DNA of 64,000 nucleotides from CAZCAC01 sp964496575 (GTDB lineage Bacteria; Planctomycetota; UBA1135; GCA-002686595): assembly GCA_964496575.1 (NCBI GenBank), contig CAZCAC010000013.1:38121-102120 (forward strand), in the 5' to 3' direction. A model generated the notes under the pieces. It saw nothing but the letters and a program-made list of their open reading frames with translations. It was not told where the DNA came from and searched no databases. Shown here one piece after another: positions 58,919-64,000 of this stretch. The first letter of the stretch is position 1. Each line of letters starts with the position of its first letter. The translations under genes and the position numbers were made by a program.

Positions 58919-60124
58919 CTAATCGCTCAGGGTCTTGGTGGTCCGGAGCCCGGGGTAGTACCCCTTGCCGATCGCGTGCCCCAGCCCCTTCGAAGTGGCC
59001 ACCCACGCATCGTCTCCGTCGAAGTCGACGAAGAGCACGTAGTTGTGCGGGATGTTGACGCCGGTCTCGACCTCGGCAATCACGTCGGTGCCGCGCGACA
59101 CGACTGCCTTACCCTTCCCCGTGGCGTGGTCGCTGGTATAGGTGACCCAGGTGTCGCTCTCGAAGTCCGCGATCACCCCGAGCCCCTTGTCGGTCGAGTA
59201 CCACGCCTCGATCGCGCTGCGCCCCTTGACCGCGTTGCCGAAGTCGCTGGGTACGCCGCACTCGTGCGCGTAGAAGCCGCGCCAGTTCCGGCCGTCGTAG
59301 CGGCAGGCGCCGAAGTAGGTGCTGATCCACAGCGCCTTCTCGACGTAGCTCACCGCGGTGGTGATCACGTGCACGATCCCGTCGTCGCGGTAGAGGTCGA
59401 TCTCCATCTCGCCGTCGGGATCGAGGTACTCCTTCCAGGTGCCCTTCTCGATGTCGTACTCGAGCGCGCCGCTGCCCCACACGGCGAGGTAGACGAGGCC
59501 GTCCGCGTAGCTGCAGCCGTAGTTCCAGATCTCCTCCATCGGTGCGTTCTTCTCGGTGAAGATCGACCACTCGCCGGTGATGGTGTCGTAGCGGCTCGCG
59601 CCCGCTGTCGTGGCGATCCAGATGTTGTCGTTCTCGACGCAGAGGCCGTAGACCACGTCGTTGACCAGCCCGCTGTTCAGCTGGTGCCAGTGATCGAAGC
59701 GGCCGCCGCTGAAGCGCGCCAGGCCGCCGCCGAACAGCCCCAGCCAGACGTCGCCGGTCCCGGGGTGCACGTCGATGGCGCCGACCGCACGCCACGGCAG
59801 GCCGTCCTCCTCGGTCCACGACTCGATCTCGCCAGTCTTCTTGTCGAGGCAGGCGAGGCCGTTCTCGGTGCCGATCCAGACCTTGTCCTCGAAGGCCTTT
59901 ACCGCGAAGACGTGGTCGTTCGGCAGGCCGTCCTTCGTGGTGATCTGCTCCCACTGCTCGTAGACGTACGGCATCGGGACGGCGGACTCCGGCTCGTCGA
60001 CCCGGACCTCCGGCGGAGACGAAGCGGTCGACTCGACCGACGTCCGCTCGGGGGTGCTGCAGGCGACCAGGGCCAGGCCGATCGCCGCCACCAGCAGGCT
60101 CTTCCTTCTCAGTTGGTCATACAT
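58919..60124 (-). CDS. Reg_prop-type beta-propeller lipoprotein
   Basis: The 401-residue protein has the lipobox L-A-L-V-A-C (Cys22). The body has repeats of the two-component-regulator-propeller type: V-W-I-G-T-E-N-G-L-A-C, W-L-G-L-F-G-G-G-L-A-R-F, I-W-I-A-T-T-A-G-A-S-R-Y and A-W-V-A-T-S-K-G-L-G. Such propellers are usually the periplasmic sensor part of hybrid kinases; here there is no kinase, so it may be a stand-alone binding protein. Four bases separate its start from the stop of the cytochrome gene, so translation is probably coupled. Confidence 0.85.
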   Translation of the reverse strand: MYDQLRRKSLLVAAIGLALVACSTPERTSVESTASSPPEVRVDEPESAVPMPYVYEQWEQITTKDGLPNDHVFAVKAFEDKVWIGTENGLACLDKKTGEIESWTEEDGLPWRAVGAIDVHPGTGDVWLGLFGGGLARFSGGRFDHWHQLNSGLVNDVVYGLCVENDNIWIATTAGASRYDTITGEWSIFTEKNAPMEEIWNYGCSYADGLVYLAVWGSGALEYDIEKGTWKEYLDPDGEMEIDLYRDDGIVHVITTAVSYVEKALWISTYFGACRYDGRNWRGFYAHECGVPSDFGNAVKGRSAIEAWYSTDKGLGVIADFESDTWVTYTSDHATGKGKAVVSRGTDVIAEVETGVNIPHNYVLFVDFDGDDAWVATSKGLGHAIGKGYYPGLRTTKTLSD

Positions 60125-60128
60125 GGCG

Positions 60129-63005
60129 CTAGAGAGTCTTGAGGAACTCGATCAGGTCGTTCAGCTGATCCTTGGTCATGTCGTTCGTCACGCCGTGCTT
60201 GTCATCCGGGTTGTACACCGTCCAGATCTCTTCCAGCGTGAGCGCCGCACCGTTGTGCAGGTAGGGTGGCGTCTCGTAGACGTTGTTCAGGTGCGGCGTG
60301 TCGAACTCCGTGCCCCGGTCGTAGGGGAACTCGAAGCCCATGTCGTGCTTCATCCGGTCGGTGTAGAGCGGAGGGAAGTGACAGTTGACGCAGCGGCCGT
60401 CCTCGGGGATCGGCGCGCCGTCGTTCCGGTAGGCGCGCTCGAACAGCCGCTTGCCTCGACGCTGGGCGGGGGTCAGGTCCGCGCCGAGCGGTCGGAAGCG
60501 GTTCGGCGGGCGCGGGATGGTGCAGATGTAGGTCGTCAGCGCGTCGAGCTCCTCCGGGGTGTAGGGATCGATGCGCGTGAAGAAGACGGCGAGCCGCGGA
60601 CCGCACTGCCGGGCCAGGGAGGGGTTCAGCCCCGACCACTTGAATGGCGCGGTATCGAGAATCCCGCGCAGCGTGCGGTTGTCCACCGGATCGAGTCCGA
60701 CACCGTCCGGCTCGATGTCGTAGGTCACCCCGTCGACATTGCCATCGGGGTGGCACGAGTGGCAGGAGAACTGCCGGCGAAAGGTGATCCCTGCGTTGTG
60801 GAAGAGCTGCTCGCCCCAGCGGATCTTGGTGATCTCCTTCGAACCGCCGAGGTCGATGGTGTCGACCACCTTCAGGGTCGCCGTATCGAAAACGGTGACG
60901 GTGTCGTCGAGGGAGTCCGCCGTGTAGGCGAGCTTCCCATCGGGCGAAACGGTGATCCCGCGCGGACTCTTCCCCGTCGGGATGTCGGCGATGATGAACT
61001 CGCACGGTTTGCCGACGTGGTTGGGGAAGACGTGCTCCCGCTCGTAGGGGGAAGCGGCCTCGAGCATCGAGAGCAGCTTCTCCACGTCGACCACGGCGAC
61101 GCGATCGGAGCCGCTGCTGGTCAGGAACGCTCTTCCGCCGTCGGGAGTGAACGCGACGTCGGCGGTGTCGGGGAAGCAGATGTCCTGCCGGTCGAGCAGG
61201 AGCTGATCGACGCGCCCGTCCTTCCAGACGATCCCGAAGCCATTGGTGATCGTCCACCCCTGCAGGAGGCGCGTCATCGGCACCAGGCTCTTGGTGCGGT
61301 TCAACGTCAGGAAGAGGAACTCGCCGCTGGGGTGCCAGGCGATCCCCTGGCAGAGGTTGGTGTCGGGCACCTCGACCCGATCGACGACGCGCCCCTTGGC
61401 GGTGTCGATGATCGTCACCTCGGAGTGCGTGTTCTGCCGCAGCTCGGCCAGCGCCGCCAGCGTATTGGTGACGGCGATCGTCGAACCGTCGGGTGAGAGC
61501 GCCAGCGACCAGGGGTTGCGGCTCGCCGCCAGGCGGCGGTTTTCCTCGCCGCTCTCCGGGTCGAGAACCGAGATGCTGTCCGCGCCGGTGTTGAGCACGT
61601 AGAGGTTCTCGCCCGGCGCATCGAAGATCACGCCGTGCGGCTCGTCTCCCACCTCGATGGTCCGGACCACGCCGCGGGTGGCCACGTCGACGACCGTCAC
61701 CGTGTCGTCGAGCCGGTTGCTGACGTACGCGAGCGTCCCTTCGGGATTGAAGGTGACGTCGGTCGCCTGCCCACCCGTCTCGACCTCGGCGACCACCTTG
61801 CGCGTCTCCGCATCGACGACGATCACCGAGTCGGAGGCCTCGCAGGCGACGTAGAGCTCGCCGCCGTCAGGCGTGACTGCAATGTTCAGCGGCGTCTTGT
61901 ACAGCTCCGGGAGCTTCGCTTCGGGGAGGTGCGTCGGGTGAGCGATCTTCTCCAGCGCGCCTGAATAGTCGAACGGGATGCCGTGCGCGTCGTCGTGGCA
62001 CTTGAGGCAACTCTCCTCGCCGATGTTCGAGAGACCCGGCCCGTGCTTCCCCCCGGCGCTCATCATCACCTCGCTGGAGGCGTACGCGCTCCCCGCGCCG
62101 TGGCAGCTCTCGCACTGCACGCCGTCGCTGCGGTCGAACCCCGGCGCGAAGTGCCCGTCGGCGAGCTCCGCTCCGGTCGTGTGGCACTCCAGGCAAGCGT
62201 CGCTCGCCTGCGGATCGCCGATCACGCCCATCTCCTCGGCGATCTCGTAGCCGCGCTCGGTGGCCAGGGTGGCGTAGGCGTGAGAGTGCACGCCGTAGCG
62301 CCAGCGGCTGAACTGGTAGCCCATCGAGGGCCCTTTGTGGCAGCTGCCGCAGGCCGCCGCGCCGAGGAAGTGCGACTCCTCCGAGGGCGTGCTGCTGAAG
62401 GGCATCCGAAGCCCTTCCCGCGGCGAGTTGTGCGCGTACCCGTCCTCGGGGATCGGGTGGTGGAGACGCCGCCTCCACTCCTCCAGCTGGAACCCCGACT
62501 CGCCGAGAACGAGCGTGTGCGAGCCCTTCTCCGCGTGGCACATCAGGCAGTCGCGCTCGGTCGGCAAGCGCAAGCCGGCGGCCATCGCCTTCTCGCGGTC
62601 GACCATCACCTCGGCCGTCATGTACTCGCTGCCCGGTCCGTGGCAGCGCTCGCACTGCACGCCGTCCTCGAGCACGAAGGTCTCGTCACGCTCCCACCCC
62701 TCGGTGTCCCAGGCGGTCGCGTGGCAGCCGAGACAGACCAGCGACTCCTGCGGCTCGCCCGGGATCCCGCTCAGCCGCGCGATCTCCTTGGCTTCCCTGG
62801 TCCACAACGAGGCGTAGGCCTGCGAGTGCGGACCGCTGCGCCACTTCTCGTACTGGTTGCCCGCCTTCTCGCCCCAGTGACACTCGCCGCACACGCGCGA
62901 GCCGACGTAGACCGGCGTCACCCGGCGCCCGCCGTACTCCTGCGGCAGGGCCAGCGCGATTCCGCCGAGGAGCGTCAGGATGGAGATCGAAACGATCGGT
63001 TTCAT
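60129..63005 (-). CDS. Ten-heme secreted cytochrome fused to YVTN propeller and peroxidase-like domain
   Basis: The 958-residue protein has a signal peptide (M-K-P-I-V-S-I-S-I-L...A-L-A-L-P). Ten CxxCH heme sites are visible. Eight are in the first 340 residues, starting at C39, C91, C118, C153, C219, C271, C298 and C333. They form two repeated four-heme blocks (CGECH...CLGCH...CERCH...CLMCH, then CGSCH...CLECH...CESCH...CLKCH), like cytochrome c554-type proteins. Residues about 370-720 are YVTN/NHL propeller repeats (D-D-T-V-T-V-V-D twice). The last 230 residues hold C748-H-S-C-H and C872-V-N-C-H with features of di-heme cytochrome c peroxidase/MauG proteins (E-L-D-A-L-T-T-Y-I). A periplasmic or extracellular redox role is clear; the substrate is unknown. 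Confidence 0.9.
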   Translation of the reverse strand: MKPIVSISILTLLGGIALALPQEYGGRRVTPVYVGSRVCGECHWGEKAGNQYEKWRSGPHSQAYASLWTREAKEIARLSGIPGEPQESLVCLGCHATAWDTEGWERDETFVLEDGVQCERCHGPGSEYMTAEVMVDREKAMAAGLRLPTERDCLMCHAEKGSHTLVLGESGFQLEEWRRRLHHPIPEDGYAHNSPREGLRMPFSSTPSEESHFLGAAACGSCHKGPSMGYQFSRWRYGVHSHAYATLATERGYEIAEEMGVIGDPQASDACLECHTTGAELADGHFAPGFDRSDGVQCESCHGAGSAYASSEVMMSAGGKHGPGLSNIGEESCLKCHDDAHGIPFDYSGALEKIAHPTHLPEAKLPELYKTPLNIAVTPDGGELYVACEASDSVIVVDAETRKVVAEVETGGQATDVTFNPEGTLAYVSNRLDDTVTVVDVATRGVVRTIEVGDEPHGVIFDAPGENLYVLNTGADSISVLDPESGEENRRLAASRNPWSLALSPDGSTIAVTNTLAALAELRQNTHSEVTIIDTAKGRVVDRVEVPDTNLCQGIAWHPSGEFLFLTLNRTKSLVPMTRLLQGWTITNGFGIVWKDGRVDQLLLDRQDICFPDTADVAFTPDGGRAFLTSSGSDRVAVVDVEKLLSMLEAASPYEREHVFPNHVGKPCEFIIADIPTGKSPRGITVSPDGKLAYTADSLDDTVTVFDTATLKVVDTIDLGGSKEITKIRWGEQLFHNAGITFRRQFSCHSCHPDGNVDGVTYDIEPDGVGLDPVDNRTLRGILDTAPFKWSGLNPSLARQCGPRLAVFFTRIDPYTPEELDALTTYICTIPRPPNRFRPLGADLTPAQRRGKRLFERAYRNDGAPIPEDGRCVNCHFPPLYTDRMKHDMGFEFPYDRGTEFDTPHLNNVYETPPYLHNGAALTLEEIWTVYNPDDKHGVTNDMTKDQLNDLIEFLKTL

Positions 63006-63018
63006 GCTCGGCTCTTCC

Positions 63019-63999
63019 TCACTTCTTCGGCTGCTGTATCCCCAGGATCTGGTTCGCCGCGACGTCCTTCAGGGTGGTCACCTCCCCGTCCGGCCAGCGG
63101 ATCTCGACGAGCTCGGCGCTCTTCGCGTCGCCCAGCCCGAAGTGGGCGCGCGGATCGCTGTAGGAGAGGTAGCCCAGGGCCCCGATCACTTCCCGGATCA
63201 TCTTCCGGCCCCCGACGGTGACCGTGACCGTCGCCCCGATCGCATCGGAGCCCGATCCGGCGAGCTTCGGAGCGATCTTGAGCCAGTTGTTCGTGCCACC
63301 GTCGTTGCGCAGGAGGCGCGGAGTACCGTTCAGCACGCATACGATCAGGTCGACGTCGCCGTCGTTGTCGAAGTCCGCACACGCCGCGCCGCGGCCGACG
63401 TACTCCTCGTCGAAGTACTGCCCCGACTGCTGCGCCACGTCGTCGAAGCGCAGCTTCCCGGTGTTGCGCATCAAGACGTCCTCCTCGCTGTACTCACGGT
63501 GCGCGTGTCCGTTGGCGACGAAGATGTCGATGAGCCCGTCGTTGTCGTAGTCGAAGAGCCCCGGCCCCCAGCCGGTGTACTGCCCGCAGGCCTTGGCCAG
63601 CATCGAGCGCGCGGTCACGTCCTCGTAGAATCCGTCGACGTTGACCAGCAGACACCCGTAGCCCATGTCGGGTACGTACACGTCGAGCGTGCCGTCGCCG
63701 TCCACGTCCCCGGTCACCGGTCCCATCGAAGAGGCGCCCTGCCCACCCTCCCCGAAGCCGAGTCCGAGCTCCATCGCCTGCTCCTCGAACGTCCCGTCAC
63801 CCTTGGACCGGTAGAAGAAGTTCGGCGTCGCGTCGTTGGCGATGTAGAGGTCGAGTCGCCCGTCACCGTCGAAGTCGCTGGCGACGCCGCTCATCCCGCG
63901 CCCGTTCTTGGGGCTGATCAGGCCGGCGGCCTCGGTCACGTCGGTGAAGGTCCCGTCCCCCTCGTTGCGGTAGAGCACGTTGGGCCCGTAGTTCAGAAC
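63019..63999 (-). CDS. FG-GAP/VCBS plus ASPIC/UnbV protein, 5' end outside the window
   Basis: The frame is open to the right edge, so only the last 326 residues are visible. They contain V-L-Y-R-N-E-G-D-G-T-F blades with D-F-D-G-D-G-R-L-D, D-V-D-G-D-G-T-L-D, D-Y-D-N-D-G-L-I-D and D-F-D-N-D-G-D-V-D calcium loops. An ASPIC/UnbV end follows (D-A-I-G-A-T-V-T-V, A-H-F-G-L-G, I-R-W-P-D-G). It is the first visible gene of the operon that continues with the cytochrome fusion, 13 bp downstream. In other bacteria such proteins sit beside redox and TPR lipoproteins; the function is not known. Confidence 0.87.
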   Translation of the reverse strand, partial: VLNYGPNVLYRNEGDGTFTDVTEAAGLISPKNGRGMSGVASDFDGDGRLDLYIANDATPNFFYRSKGDGTFEEQAMELGLGFGEGGQGASSMGPVTGDVDGDGTLDVYVPDMGYGCLLVNVDGFYEDVTARSMLAKACGQYTGWGPGLFDYDNDGLIDIFVANGHAHREYSEEDVLMRNTGKLRFDDVAQQSGQYFDEEYVGRGAACADFDNDGDVDLIVCVLNGTPRLLRNDGGTNNWLKIAPKLAGSGSDAIGATVTVTVGGRKMIREVIGALGYLSYSDPRAHFGLGDAKSAELVEIRWPDGEVTTLKDVAANQILGIQQPKK

Positions 64000-64000
64000 G

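Noticed and set aside
1..64000. CRISPR arrays, tRNA or rRNA genes, prophage and insertion-sequence transposases
   Set aside because: No regularly spaced direct repeats, no RNA-gene-like sequence in the gaps and no transposase or integrase motifs were seen. The palindromic elements lack any coding capacity. A tRNA scan was not possible by eye, so a missed tRNA cannot be fully excluded.

Overview
The window is high-GC bacterial chromosome, dense in genes on both strands. No rRNA, tRNA, CRISPR array, prophage or transposase was seen. The gene content suggests a Planctomycetota-type organism, probably a marine or free-living heterotroph. It includes ECF sigma factors of several families (one of the PF07638 type), a Hanks-type Ser/Thr kinase, sulfatases, many secreted FG-GAP/VCBS and ASPIC/UnbV proteins, TPR lipoproteins, and carboxypeptidase-regulatory-like (Cna_B type) tails on regulators. 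Several secreted proteins also end in a conserved YQ.WYR...CG...N.sNG..V.W signature. The taxonomic call is inference from protein families; no marker gene is present.

Layout. 0-2 kb: the 3' end of a TPR gene, a 5'-uncertain sialate-esterase-like gene, and copy A of a dispersed palindromic repeat. 2.3-12.5 kb: a TPR lipoprotein and an FG-GAP/ASPIC lipoprotein, an M24 Xaa-Pro peptidase, an S37 peptidase lipoprotein, a nitrilase-fold amidohydrolase, and a 1184-residue TPR/FG-GAP/ASPIC lipoprotein with a long unfamiliar C-terminus. 12.5-25.8 kb: an ECF sigma factor fused to a membrane segment and an extracytoplasmic tail, a glycine-rich lipoprotein, an alpha/beta-hydrolase plus SGNH fusion, a secreted FG-GAP gene broken by one TGA, and a HEAT/vWA protein. 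25.9-33.7 kb: a double sulfatase, then a small TPR membrane protein, a Ser/Thr kinase and an ECF sigma factor in one direction, facing a divergent S41 protease. The kinase's external domain is homologous to the N-terminal domain of that protease. 34-37 kb: an orphan type-I periplasmic binding lipoprotein behind a NapH-like polyferredoxin. 38-42 kb: a BlaI/M56 pair with two strong candidate operators.

42-55 kb holds many broken paralogs: a stop-interrupted secreted fragment, a frameshifted FG-GAP protein, an internally deleted copy of a nearby FG-GAP gene, a kinase/TPR mosaic, and an AAA ATPase cut off by an inverted secreted-protein fragment. Intact genes among them are a second sigma-tail fusion, a separate ECF sigma gene beside a membrane-anchored tail protein, and a secreted protein with the C-terminal signature.

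57.4-64 kb is a tightly packed minus-strand operon of at least four genes: FG-GAP/ASPIC protein (cut by the window edge), a ten-heme cytochrome/propeller/peroxidase fusion, a Reg_prop propeller lipoprotein and a second orphan binding lipoprotein. The two binding lipoproteins share a motif just before the binding domain, and each lies beside a redox protein.

The best candidates for undescribed systems are (1) the kinase/protease pair with a shared external domain, (2) the binding-lipoprotein plus redox-protein modules, and (3) the repeated design in which a cytoplasmic regulator (sigma factor or M56 protease) is joined to an extracytoplasmic beta-sandwich tail.
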